A stretch of 64,000 nucleotides of DNA from Rosistilla ulvae (GTDB lineage Bacteria > Planctomycetota > Planctomycetia > Pirellulales > Pirellulaceae): contig NZ_CP036261.1 in NCBI RefSeq assembly GCF_007741475.1, positions 5,209,798-5,273,797 of the forward strand, read 5' to 3'. Below the pieces are notes generated by a model, which saw nothing but the letters and a program-made list of their open reading frames with translations, had not been told where the DNA came from and did no database searches. This document shows positions 54,618 through 62,886 of the stretch, in pieces. A program made the translations under genes and the position numbers. Each line of letters begins with the position of its first letter. Positions within the stretch are counted from its first letter, which is position 1.

Positions 54618-56528
54618 CTATTCGCTCTTCAGCCCAAAGCTGGCCATGTGTAGACCGCTGGTATCGTCGTAGGCGAACGAACCGGCCGGGGCCATATATT
54701 GAGTGAAAACCGAAAGCGGCGGCAGGTCGTTGTCCTCCAATGCTTGGTGGAACATCTTGGCGACCGGATTGTTTTCGGCCAGTCGACGCAGCCCCTCACG
54801 CATCGGCGGTGCCTTCAGCATTTCGTAAACAGCCCGGAACGATTCTTCGGGACGGGTGAAAGAGAACATGAACGGCGGGCGACCGTCCAATTGACCCGAC
54901 AGTTCCCCGGCGATCAAATCGTATTCGATCAGATTCGAGATCGCGCCCGGTCCGTTCCCCGTTTCAGTTTTGATCGCCTGTTCCAGGAACTGGCGACTGT
55001 CGGTGTAAACCAAATGATCTCCCACGATCGCAATGTGCGGCTGCCCGCTACGCATGTATTCTTGCATCGCCTCGGGAATCTTCGCCTCGCGTCCAGCATA
55101 CAGCGTCACTCCGGCAAACTTCTCCTCATTCCAGTCGGGCAGATTGGCCATCGCTTTGCCGAGCGTCTCCTCTGCGGCGACAGGATCTTTCAATTGAGCG
55201 CCAAACAAGTTGACTTGGCTTCCAAATCGGGCTGGCGTTTCAATCCATCGCGACGTGGTGAAGCGTCCGGTCAATTGAGTGATCAGGTCGGTCTGCAGAT
55301 CGACTTTCAGCTGGCGGTTCGCTTTCCCAAAGATATCTTCGTTAAAGCTGCCTGCACCACGGATCTGATCGTAGACACGTCGCGCACCATCGAGTGACTT
55401 TTCGACTTCCCAGTTGAGCGCCATGAATCCAGTAGCATCGGCGGGGACAAAGCTAGGCGGTCCGACGGGGCCCTGTTGCGGCCGTACGACCGACAGCACT
55501 CCGCCGCGTCGCGGATCCAACAACAGATGCACGTGCGAGATCGTTTCGAAGCGTTTTCCCCCGGTGAAAATACTGCCGCCGATCCCCTTGATTCCCTCGA
55601 GCCCCAGGTTCTGGATGATGAACAGGACCATACCCGCCCCGCCGCCGGCAGCCGTCGCTTTGTCGAGGATTCCATACGGATCGGCGTAGAAGGTCAGCTG
55701 AGGACGCGTCTCTTCCGTTCCTACGCAGTGGCTCATCACAGTCGTAAAGTTCGAGTTGCCCGATAGGCGTTCGTCGTTGAGCGATCCCTTCCAACGCATC
55801 AATATGTCGCGGACCGAATCGAGATCGCTGCCGATGACCAAAGTGTCCTCGTGGATTAAGTAGTGCATCGATTGCGGGCGATTGCCGCGCTGCAGCGAAA
55901 CGATCTCGACGTCCTGTTCGGTTGCCACGGTCCGGCGGAATCCATTTTTTGTCATCTGCCCTTCAGCGGTCTCCAACAATCGACGCAGCACGGGCGTTTG
56001 GTCTCCCGATTCGATGATCGCAACGACGCCAAAGGCGAGTCGCGTCGTCAGCCGCTGTTCCCGGCTTTTTTGCTGCAAACGCTCGCGGATCGCTTCGGGC
56101 GACTCATCGTCGGCCCCAGGCTTGGTTTCCGTCGCATCGCCGTCGGCCGGCGTCTGTTTCATCCGCTGAATCCGCGCCTCGGCATCGCTCGGCACCAACG
56201 CGACCGAAAGCTCTCCCTGGGAGATCGCGAGCAATTCGTCCAACGTCACGCCAAGCTGCTCGCTCAGATTGGCGAACAAATCCTGAGCCCCTGTATAGAC
56301 TTGGGATACCAACGGACGGACCTGCGGATCGGCAGCCATTCGCCCGGCGGATGATTCTCGCAAGATCTGGCGGTAAGCGGCGGTATCGTCGATCCGGAAA
56401 TAGGCCAGAGAATCGCTCGGCAGCAACCGTGGGGCGGTCGGCCGCGGTTCGGACTGGCCGAGCGAAACCGATACGGTCAATAGCGATAGCAGGCATGCGG
56501 ATATTCCGCAGCGGATGGAGAAAAGCAT
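54618..56528 (-). CDS. Large secreted protein, unknown function
   Basis: Exported protein of 636 residues with a signal peptide (about 1-24: CGISACLLSLLTVSVSLGQ). The body has no catalytic motif I can name. The opening PRLLPSDSLAYFRIDDTAAYRQILRES and later GELSVALVP, TLVIGSDLDSVRDIL resemble the DUF3352-like proteins whose members begin with a low-potential strand and score for lipid-binding-like folds; this is a guess. The same kind of protein is seen in many Pirellulaceae. It precedes the lipoprotein and RND genes on the same strand with a 130-bp gap. The longer frame upstream of 56528 lacks a signal peptide. Confidence 0.6.
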   Translation of the reverse strand: MLFSIRCGISACLLSLLTVSVSLGQSEPRPTAPRLLPSDSLAYFRIDDTAAYRQILRESSAGRMAADPQVRPLVSQVYTGAQDLFANLSEQLGVTLDELLAISQGELSVALVPSDAEARIQRMKQTPADGDATETKPGADDESPEAIRERLQQKSREQRLTTRLAFGVVAIIESGDQTPVLRRLLETAEGQMTKNGFRRTVATEQDVEIVSLQRGNRPQSMHYLIHEDTLVIGSDLDSVRDILMRWKGSLNDERLSGNSNFTTVMSHCVGTEETRPQLTFYADPYGILDKATAAGGGAGMVLFIIQNLGLEGIKGIGGSIFTGGKRFETISHVHLLLDPRRGGVLSVVRPQQGPVGPPSFVPADATGFMALNWEVEKSLDGARRVYDQIRGAGSFNEDIFGKANRQLKVDLQTDLITQLTGRFTTSRWIETPARFGSQVNLFGAQLKDPVAAEETLGKAMANLPDWNEEKFAGVTLYAGREAKIPEAMQEYMRSGQPHIAIVGDHLVYTDSRQFLEQAIKTETGNGPGAISNLIEYDLIAGELSGQLDGRPPFMFSFTRPEESFRAVYEMLKAPPMREGLRRLAENNPVAKMFHQALEDNDLPPLSVFTQYMAPAGSFAYDDTSGLHMASFGLKSE

Positions 56529-56780
56529 TCGTAGGCCACCTGTTGGAAGATTTGAGTTACCGGGTCGAGCGGACTCAATTTGGGGGGAGTGCTCGCGTGA
56601 ATCCATTGTATTCGTGGGTTTATTGCCGCACTTGGCCGACACAAGAATAATTTTTGGCATCTTTGCGATAATCGATACAATCGGTTACTGAGGTCGCAAG
56701 TTTGTGCGGCATGTTCGCTACAGCCGAAATCATGAGTACGATGGTTGTATAAGTTTCAAACCGCATTTCGAGCCAACCCG

Positions 56781-57434
56781 ATGAAGCATCTGATCACCAT
56801 CAGCATCCTGCTGACAGCACCTGGATTGGTGGCGAGCGTCCACGCTCAAGGGAACACCGCCAATTCAGGAGGAAACGCGGCCACCACGGGGCAAGCCGCC
56901 AACGGCGAATTGGCGACGATCGACGTCGACACGGCGTTTGCCGGGGGCGTGCAGCGCGATGGCACGATCGGTGCCTCCGGAAGTACCGTCCCGGCGTTCA
57001 GCACTCAGGGCCAAGCGGCTGCCGGCAGCACCGGAGCGCGATCGACCGCGTTGGGTGGCGGTGCGATGGGAGGAGCCTTTGGCGGGGCGTTCAATCAATT
57101 GTTCGGCGCCGGGGCTCAAGGTCAGTCGCAAGCGAACCAGAAAACCTTTCGCACGCGTCTCCGCGGCGACATCGAAGTTACCCGGCCGAGTGTGGCCTCG
57201 CGGCAATCGACGATTCAAAATCGCTTGGTCAATCTGCCCGTCGCTGCTCGCATGACCGAGGTCCGTTTGAAAATGAACGACCGCACCGCCGTGCTATCGG
57301 GAAGCGTCAAGACGGAGAAAGATCGTCGCATGGCAGAGATGCTGATGCGTCTGGAACCGGGCGTGTCGAAAGTCGACAACCGCTTGATCGTCGAAGGCTT
57401 GGGCGAACTGATTCCTCCCGGTTCGGCTGAGTAG
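56781..57434 (+). CDS. Secreted BON-domain protein
   Basis: Exported protein of 217 residues. After a signal peptide (about 1-23) and a Gly/Ala/Gln-rich spacer (about 24-125) comes a BON-like domain at the C-terminus: RQSTIQNRLVNLP, then MTEVRLKMNDRTAVLSGSVKTEKDRRMAEMLMRLEPGVSKVDNRLIVE. BON domains bind membranes or phospholipids and are found in envelope stress proteins such as OsmY. The start ATG at 56781 opens the signal peptide. The mtfA gene follows 11 bp after the stop, pointing to cotranscription. Confidence 0.8.
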   Translation: MKHLITISILLTAPGLVASVHAQGNTANSGGNAATTGQAANGELATIDVDTAFAGGVQRDGTIGASGSTVPAFSTQGQAAAGSTGARSTALGGGAMGGAFGGAFNQLFGAGAQGQSQANQKTFRTRLRGDIEVTRPSVASRQSTIQNRLVNLPVAARMTEVRLKMNDRTAVLSGSVKTEKDRRMAEMLMRLEPGVSKVDNRLIVEGLGELIPPGSAE

Positions 57435-57445
57435 GCGACGCTGCG

Positions 57446-58225
57446 ATGATTTTCAGCTGGATTGCACGGCGGCGGCGCGACCGCATTCGTCGGCAACCGA
57501 TGCGCAGCGATTGGTCGCAGATCATCGATCGCAACGTAGCTTATGTGCATCGGTTGAACCGCGACGAGCGAGCCAAGCTCGAATCGGACGCTCTTGTTTT
57601 CATCGCCGAAAAGAACTGGGAAGGCTGTCAGGGCCTTACCATCAGCGATGAGATCCGCGTCACGATCGCAGCCCAGATCAGCCTGCTGTGCCTCGGCTTC
57701 AACGATCAATTCTTCGACATGGTTCAATCGATCCTCGTCTATCCCGACGTCTATACGGGCAAGAGTCACACGTCGCTCGGATCGGGAGTCTTGATGGAAG
57801 GCGTCTCGCATCGCGAGGGAGAGGCTTGGTATCGCGGTCCAGTCATCCTTTCCTGGGCCGATGTGATGGAGGATGGCGTCCGCGACAACGATGGCAACAA
57901 TCTGGTGCTGCATGAATTTGCACATCAACTGGATATGCTCAACGGACGCGTCGTCGATGGAACGCCGCCACTGGAAACACAAGCTCAGTTCGACCGTTGG
58001 CAAGCGATCATCGACCGCGAGTACGAACAATTGGTATCCGATTGCCAATACGGACGCTCTCACGTGTTCGACAGCTACGGCGCCGAACATATAAGCGAAT
58101 TCTTCGCCGTCGCCACCGAAACCTTCTTCGAACGCCCGCTATCGTTCCGCGCCCGACATCCGGAACTGTACGAGATCTTCTCGCAGTACTATCGCCAAAA
58201 TCCCGCCGCGCGTTTCGACGGCTAG
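57446..58225 (+). CDS. mtfA: MtfA-like zinc metallopeptidase
   Basis: Protein of 259 residues of the MtfA (Mlc titration factor A) peptidase family. The zinc motif is HEFAHQLD (156-163), with a further Glu in HISEFFAVATETFFERP downstream as expected. E. coli MtfA is of the same length and binds the glucose repressor Mlc; whether a similar partner exists here is not known. N-terminal basic stretch MIFSWIARRRRDRIRR has no clear signal peptide. It lies 11 bp behind the BON gene. Immediately after it the accessory region begins. Confidence 0.9.
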   Translation: MIFSWIARRRRDRIRRQPMRSDWSQIIDRNVAYVHRLNRDERAKLESDALVFIAEKNWEGCQGLTISDEIRVTIAAQISLLCLGFNDQFFDMVQSILVYPDVYTGKSHTSLGSGVLMEGVSHREGEAWYRGPVILSWADVMEDGVRDNDGNNLVLHEFAHQLDMLNGRVVDGTPPLETQAQFDRWQAIIDREYEQLVSDCQYGRSHVFDSYGAEHISEFFAVATETFFERPLSFRARHPELYEIFSQYYRQNPAARFDG

Positions 58226-58399
58226 ATCGCTCTCTCCGGCACCGAGTATTCCGTCGCCTTAATGGGAACAGGTTCGATCCGCAGGTTCGCACGACGGGAA
58301 TCGGCTCTTCAAGAATTCGCGTCGTCGCGTCGCTGACCTGCTTGATTCGCGTTATCCGATTTGGGATCAGACGATTCAGGGATAGCCACACTTTGCCCA

Positions 58400-58430
58400 T
58401 CATTTTTTGGATGTCCCCTTCCGGATCTGC
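58400..58430. repeat. Partial copy of the flanking repeat
   Basis: CATTTTTTGGATGTCCCCTT followed by CCGGATCTGC matches the last ~30 bases of the longer repeat at 58494-58613 and 63155-63275. Confidence 0.6.
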
Positions 58431-58493
58431 ACCTGTTCCGGATCGATCACCTCACCCCGCAATTGCCGAGCCATCACAAAGCCCTCCAGTGGT

Positions 58494-58613
58494 CAACCGA
58501 AAGCAAAAGAAGATACCGCGACGTAGGCGTTTCTCGCAGTGCCGTATTTATGTAATTCAGGGCATCCGCCCCTGCAACGGCAATCATTTTGTGGTTGTCC
58601 CCTTCGGGACTTC
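58494..58613. repeat. Left direct repeat flanking the defence-like block
   Basis: About 120 bp beginning CAACCGAAAGCAAAAGAA and ending CATTTTGTGG...CGGGACTTC. By eye it agrees with 63155-63275 at roughly four fifths of positions, in the same orientation. The segment GTCCCCTTCGGGAC inside forms a small hairpin. Origin unknown: decayed mobile-element end, recombination site or dispersed repeat. Confidence 0.75.
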
Positions 58614-58675
58614 CCAAATTTGCCTGTGCCCAAAATCACAAATTTCAATTCAATCAATTTGTCTCTGCGACAAAG

Positions 58676-59599
58676 CTAGAACCGGGAAAGCTGATTGAAA
58701 CACTCGTGTTCGTTGAGGTGTTCGTCGACAAAGAAACGCATGTCCTCATGTGTTGCTCTGCCAACGAACGATTTCAGGTGCGAAAAGGTCATAATCTCCA
58801 AGTGGCCGAATCGGAATTCGGGACCAGCGATTGAAATGCCGGATGGTGTGTAGTCGACGAAAAACGACGTTCGATCCACTGGCGCCGGAGGTTGCGTCTG
58901 AACACCGCTGTCATCGAAGTCGACGACGAAGAGCCGATCGTCCGGAACCACCAAGATCGGGACGATCCAATTGATGACGATCGCTTTTTCATCGGAGTAG
59001 CCGTTCACTACTTCGGGCAGCATTGCGGTTGCGGACTGCAAAGCCTGTGTCCAACGCGGATAAATTTCCTTGTCTCCGCCTCTGATGTTTCCGTTGCGGT
59101 CCTTGGTAATGCACTCGGCCGACTTGCCCACAAATTCTCCAGACGAATACATGCTGCGGCTCGGCTGAAATTCCAACGTGCAAGCCTTAGGAAACTGACC
59201 TGTCTCGCTCGAGAGAATTGGCAATGCTTGTTCATGCTGGATTGCTTCCCGGACGACGTTTCGATCACCGCAAGTTCTAGCGACAACACAGTGTCCGGCT
59301 TCATACGCGGACCGTGGCGAACGGTAAACCAGCATGGGCGCGAACTCACTCAGGCACTTGCACTCAATCGCCATGCGAAGCCTGACAGGAAGGTAGCCAT
59401 CGACAAGGTTAAGATCGGCGGTTAAGTCAAACTGACGTGGCTTGCGCTCGATTGGGTCGTCGTACGTTCCACCATGGCGGTAGCGAAGTCGTTTAGCGGC
59501 AAAGAGCTTACGTACTTGCATCTCGAAGGCAAACGAGGAATCCTTTTCAAGAAACTTGACGATGTCGGCCTGCGATGTCGGCGTGATTTCTCGTGTCAT
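58676..59599 (-). CDS. PD-(D/E)XK-like nuclease of the accessory block
   Basis: Protein of 307 residues with a candidate PD-(D/E)XK active site in its first 85 residues: Glu26 in the first helix (FAFEMQVRKLF), Asp58 in RKPRQFDLTADL and Glu79-Cys80-Lys81 in LRMAIECKCLSEF. This is the spacing of restriction-endonuclease-like folds and suggests DNA cleavage. The rest (IVINWIVPILVVPDDRLFVVDFDD and beyond) is not recognised. The gene is the last of a minus-strand run behind the lipase, E2 and CD-NTase fragment, with an 86-bp gap, so it may be part of the same defence operon, or an independent nuclease. No methyltransferase is nearby. Confidence 0.55.
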   Translation of the reverse strand: MTREITPTSQADIVKFLEKDSSFAFEMQVRKLFAAKRLRYRHGGTYDDPIERKPRQFDLTADLNLVDGYLPVRLRMAIECKCLSEFAPMLVYRSPRSAYEAGHCVVARTCGDRNVVREAIQHEQALPILSSETGQFPKACTLEFQPSRSMYSSGEFVGKSAECITKDRNGNIRGGDKEIYPRWTQALQSATAMLPEVVNGYSDEKAIVINWIVPILVVPDDRLFVVDFDDSGVQTQPPAPVDRTSFFVDYTPSGISIAGPEFRFGHLEIMTFSHLKSFVGRATHEDMRFFVDEHLNEHECFNQLSRF

Positions 59600-59685
59600 T
59601 TGGATTGCTGTTGGTCAAGTAGTTTTGAGAAGCGGAATCGGGCTTTGATTGCGAGAAGCCTGAACACGCCTATGCAATGTTGTTT

Positions 59686-60801
59686 TCATTTTTTCAAGAG
59701 CCCCAAGACCTGTTCGATATAGAAAACCATCGAATGGTCGGCGATGTAGGGTGAACTGCCTTGCAATAGCACTTCGCCGCGGTCGTTTACTTGCGGGGCG
59801 GGTTGCTGTTGATCCGTCACCCATTGCTGTAGCTCGACGTCGCTCGCCGGAGTGATCTCCGCAATGTCGGCTGGCTCTTCGGTATCACTGGGGGCTCCGA
59901 ACGCGACACGCTTTCGAGGCGATCGCTTCAATCCATCGGGCGTGAACCAAACCAAACGACCGCTGGGGCGGTAACTCGGTGGGATCCGTGCAACGAAGTC
60001 GTCGTTATTGACGAACCTCGCATATCGCCCAATCAGTTGATCGTCGATGTGGTCGGCTAGCGACTGGCGTGCGATCATCGGTTGCCCGAAAGTCATCACA
60101 CCAGCAACTTGCCGACCATTTGCATCGAAATCATGGGCGCAGCAAAGGGCAAGAGCACCGCCGAGGCTGTGACCGGTCACCCACAAATGCTGCACGTCGT
60201 GACCTCTCAGTGCCGTCTCGATTTGCCGCTTCAGCGTTTGGTATCGCGACCAGAATCCGGAGTGGACGTCGCCATCGGCGATGCGTGTTGGTGCTCGCGA
60301 AATGTTGGTTAGCCAATCGCCGGTTTGGTTCTCGCTGCCACGAAATGCGATGACGGCAACATCGTCTTGAATGGCCACGTAGCCAAGCATCGTGTTCGAC
60401 TCGACCGTCTCCACGGTATCGAAACCTAATCCACGCAGCGATCGACTCGCATCAACCGGCGTCTCGTAGGCGACGTCGCTGATCTCCGCCAGGACTTCGG
60501 AAGCTGGCCAATTGGCTGTCCCTTCGCTGTCCCACCACTGCCGCAGTTTCTCAACATCGGAGTCGGCGATGACGGGCGGCACGGGATCAATGTCCCACGG
60601 ATCGTCGTCGATGACGTCGATCCCACCTGGTGTCGAGTTAGCGACGATCGCTCCTGCGACCAGCAACAGCCCACCCAAAAATGTAGCGAAAGCGAACCAA
60701 TTACGGGGCGACTCGCCTTTCGTCAAACGGTAGAGCCCACCGCAACCGGCAATCGAAAACAAGACCCAGATGGGCCACAGGTTTGATGTCAGAAGATTCA
60801 T
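59686..60801 (-). CDS. Membrane-anchored class-3 lipase, candidate CBASS effector
   Basis: Protein of 371 residues. Two membrane segments (about 7-24 and 35-54) anchor it; the rest is an alpha/beta-hydrolase of the Lipase_3 family. Its catalytic triad is visible: Ser212 in VTGHSLGGALALC, Asp near 268 in FVNNDDFVARIPPSYRP, and His356 in YIADHSMVFYIEQVL. The strand-helix segment VAVIAFRGSENQTGDWLTN is the usual start of the lipase core. It should hydrolyse membrane lipids. It lies 37 bp behind the E2-like gene on the same strand. Phospholipases are known CBASS effectors (CapV, patatin type); a class-3 lipase with membrane helices in this place would be unusual. Confidence 0.75.
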   Translation of the reverse strand: MNLLTSNLWPIWVLFSIAGCGGLYRLTKGESPRNWFAFATFLGGLLLVAGAIVANSTPGGIDVIDDDPWDIDPVPPVIADSDVEKLRQWWDSEGTANWPASEVLAEISDVAYETPVDASRSLRGLGFDTVETVESNTMLGYVAIQDDVAVIAFRGSENQTGDWLTNISRAPTRIADGDVHSGFWSRYQTLKRQIETALRGHDVQHLWVTGHSLGGALALCCAHDFDANGRQVAGVMTFGQPMIARQSLADHIDDQLIGRYARFVNNDDFVARIPPSYRPSGRLVWFTPDGLKRSPRKRVAFGAPSDTEEPADIAEITPASDVELQQWVTDQQQPAPQVNDRGEVLLQGSSPYIADHSMVFYIEQVLGLLKK

Positions 60802-60838
60802 AATGCAACTCGATGGCTAAAAACAGAAGGAAAAGGCT

Positions 60839-61309
60839 TCATCTTGGATACAGAGCACACGCCTTGCTTCGTGTACGTTCGCATTCGGCCTCGTCCGGTT
60901 TGGGCGATCCATGGCCACTACCGCACCATTCACCGGTCCCAAGCCAAGTTTCGTAAAAGTAGAGCCATTCACTTGCCCACGGGATGATCGTGTCAGCCAT
61001 GAGCATTCCACGGTCCCACTCACCGGTTCCTGGCAAGTAGAGGCACAACGAACCGTCGCCGTACCGGTGGGGAATTGGATCGTCGGCGGGTTGAATCAAA
61101 TCAGGTGATCGTACAAATACCTTTGGAACTCGCTCCAGCGAGTAGTGCAATCGAATGTCGTAAACATCACTCAGTGTTGTCGGTTGAATTTGCATATCCC
61201 AACGAAGCCGGTTCCGCTTGACGCTGCCGACTCCATCAGGGAATTGACGCTTCAGCGCGCCCCACTGGGTCACTGCCGTGACGTTATTTGTTGCGTTTAG
61301 AGTCGCCAT
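60839..61309 (-). CDS. Stand-alone prokaryotic E2-like protein of the CBASS type
   Basis: Protein of 156 residues matching bacterial E2-like (ubiquitin-conjugating-fold) proteins of short type II CBASS. Signature: IPHRYGDGSLCLYLPGTGEW with Cys89 at the catalytic position, followed by ADTIIPWASEWLYFYETWLGTGEW. In CBASS these proteins conjugate or prime the CD-NTase through its C-terminus. It is a separate protein here, not fused to an E1. Its start overlaps the end of the CD-NTase fragment gene by 26 bp in another frame, implying coupling. No E1 or JAB peptidase gene is nearby, as expected for the short type. Recognition is by eye. Confidence 0.75.
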   Translation of the reverse strand: MATLNATNNVTAVTQWGALKRQFPDGVGSVKRNRLRWDMQIQPTTLSDVYDIRLHYSLERVPKVFVRSPDLIQPADDPIPHRYGDGSLCLYLPGTGEWDRGMLMADTIIPWASEWLYFYETWLGTGEWCGSGHGSPKPDEAECERTRSKACALYPR

Positions 61310-61691
61310 AGAACGTGTGTCCTCGAACGGGGGTCGTGTTCAGCATCGGTGCCGTGCCGGTGATGAGCGTTGCTGTGGAAGACGTCACCGCAAGTTTTCC
61401 GGACGACGAAGCCCGTTGAACGTCATAGCCGAGTGACTTCGCCGATGCTTCGACAACCTTTCGGCCCAAGGATTCCCCGAGAAGGTCGAGCACCCGATGA
61501 ATCCCGCCGCCCTTGAGCGCTTCCTCCAACTCAACACCAACTTGCTTAAGCCAATCGCGAAAATTAGTTTCACGATCGGGGTAGTCTTCGGCCTGCCAGC
61601 GGTCGGCAAAGTTCTCTGACGGATTGATTGGGTTCTCGACCCAGGCGACGCATTGGCCGTTAACCTTACGTTCTTTGATGTGGTCTGGCAT
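61284..61691 (-). pseudogene. C-terminal fragment of a CBASS CD-NTase
   Basis: Open frame of 135 residues whose sequence (VAWVENPINPSENFADRW, a helical middle, and the tail TTPVRGHTFYGD) matches the C-terminal third of SMODS/CD-NTase nucleotidyltransferases that make cyclic oligonucleotide signals. The catalytic N-terminal two thirds, with GSxxxxT and the DxD metal site, are missing: an in-frame TAA lies 18 bp before the ATG at 61691, and the sequence beyond belongs to a transposase on the other strand. The fragment keeps the C-terminus that E2 enzymes act on. It is either a broken gene or an unusual stand-alone target; breakage is more likely. Confidence 0.65.
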
Positions 61692-61812
61692 CCGGTGAAC
61701 CAGACCTGTTTAGGACAGGCATCTTTCATTGCCCACAGGCTGCATTGCAAATACGATTGCTTTATTGGGGGCGGAGCTTTTCAGACGGGGCGAATTGCGG
61801 AGGGCTTTTCCG

Positions 61813-62886
61813 ATGACTAAGGCTCGCAAGTATCTCGTCGATCCAGAGGTGACGCGGTGGTATCACTGCATCTCCCGCTGCGTGCGGCAAGCGTTTCTAT
61901 TCCACGACAAAGAGCAACCCGATCGACCTGACTGGCGACAGTGGATCGAGGATCGGCTGCAATTGCTCGATACGAACTTCGCCATTTCTGTGGGTGGATT
62001 TTCGGTCATGGACAATCATCTGCACGTGCTCTGCAGGCTCGATCCCGAGGATGCGGATCGCTGGAGTCCCCAAGAAGTCATGCGGCGATGGATCGCAGTC
62101 TACCCGCCCAAAAAGCTCAAGTCGGATGACGAAAAGGTTGTCCGGCAATGGGTCGAGAACCTGGCAAGGGACGAGCGCCGAGTGGCTCTGCTGCGCGATC
62201 GGCTCAAAAACCTCGGTTGGTTCATGAAGTCGCTCAAAGAACCGCTGGCAAGGCTGGCCAACAAAGCCGATGGCTGCCGTGGCACCTTTTGGGAATCGCG
62301 TTACAAGAGCATCGCGATCTTGGATGACGACGCGCTGCTGGCCACGAGTACCTACATCGATCTCAACCCGCTGGCGGCGGGACTCACGTCAACTCCAGAG
62401 CAGGGTTTGTACACATCGATACACCAACGTGTCGAGCATGTTTGCCAGAAGTGCGAAAAAGAAATCGAGCGGTTAAAGCCGGCCCGCCGGGGAAGTGTCG
62501 CCGCGAGCGTTGCCGCCGGCGCAATGGAGCAAGATCATTGGCTCGTCCCGTTCGAAGACCGGCGAGCCGCACAGCGCGCGGGGCGGGGCGAGTCGAGTTG
62601 CCGCGAGGGGATGTTGGAATCGTTTCCGCTGGGCAGCTATCTGCTATTACTAGACGCTACCGGCCGCATGTATCGCGATGGCAAAGCAAACATGGAAGCC
62701 GGAATGAAAGAAGTTTTCGAGCGACTGTCATCGACGCAAAGAGATTGGCAAGCTAAGACCGACAAGATGCTCCACAGCAAAAGTCTCCGCGGCAGCTTTT
62801 TTGCCACCAACAACGAGACCGTCGCCGCAGTCAAAACCGCAACCGGCCACCACTTCCGCAACCTATCGCCGCAGCCACCCGACTAG
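61813..62886 (+). CDS. Large RAYT-like Y1 transposase
   Basis: Protein of 357 residues of the REP-associated/Y1 HUH transposase group, in the longer form common in planctomycetes. It opens MTKARKYLVDPEVTRWYHCISRCVRQAFL; the HUH motif is MDNHLHVL (His69, His71) and the candidate nucleophile Tyr181 lies in STYIDLNPLAAG, with a fold-related GTFWESRYKSI just before. The start at 61813 has GGAGGG upstream. It is on the opposite strand to the CBASS-like genes, and its 5' region lies where the CD-NTase N-terminus should be. A short hairpin (TAGCCC...GGGCTA) is at 62884-62904, by its stop codon. Confidence 0.85.
   Translation: MTKARKYLVDPEVTRWYHCISRCVRQAFLFHDKEQPDRPDWRQWIEDRLQLLDTNFAISVGGFSVMDNHLHVLCRLDPEDADRWSPQEVMRRWIAVYPPKKLKSDDEKVVRQWVENLARDERRVALLRDRLKNLGWFMKSLKEPLARLANKADGCRGTFWESRYKSIAILDDDALLATSTYIDLNPLAAGLTSTPEQGLYTSIHQRVEHVCQKCEKEIERLKPARRGSVAASVAAGAMEQDHWLVPFEDRRAAQRAGRGESSCREGMLESFPLGSYLLLLDATGRMYRDGKANMEAGMKEVFERLSSTQRDWQAKTDKMLHSKSLRGSFFATNNETVAAVKTATGHHFRNLSPQPPD

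Larger units (their letters stand above)
58226..58675. other. Intergenic region with repeat copies
   Basis: 450 bp between mtfA and the nuclease-like gene. It contains one full and one partial copy of a repeat also found near 63.2 kb (listed separately). No gene is supported. Confidence 0.6.

Noticed and set aside
61385-61750. 121-codon minus-strand frame overlapping the CD-NTase fragment
   Set aside because: Wrong frame relative to the recognisable CD-NTase tail; its translation matches nothing known.
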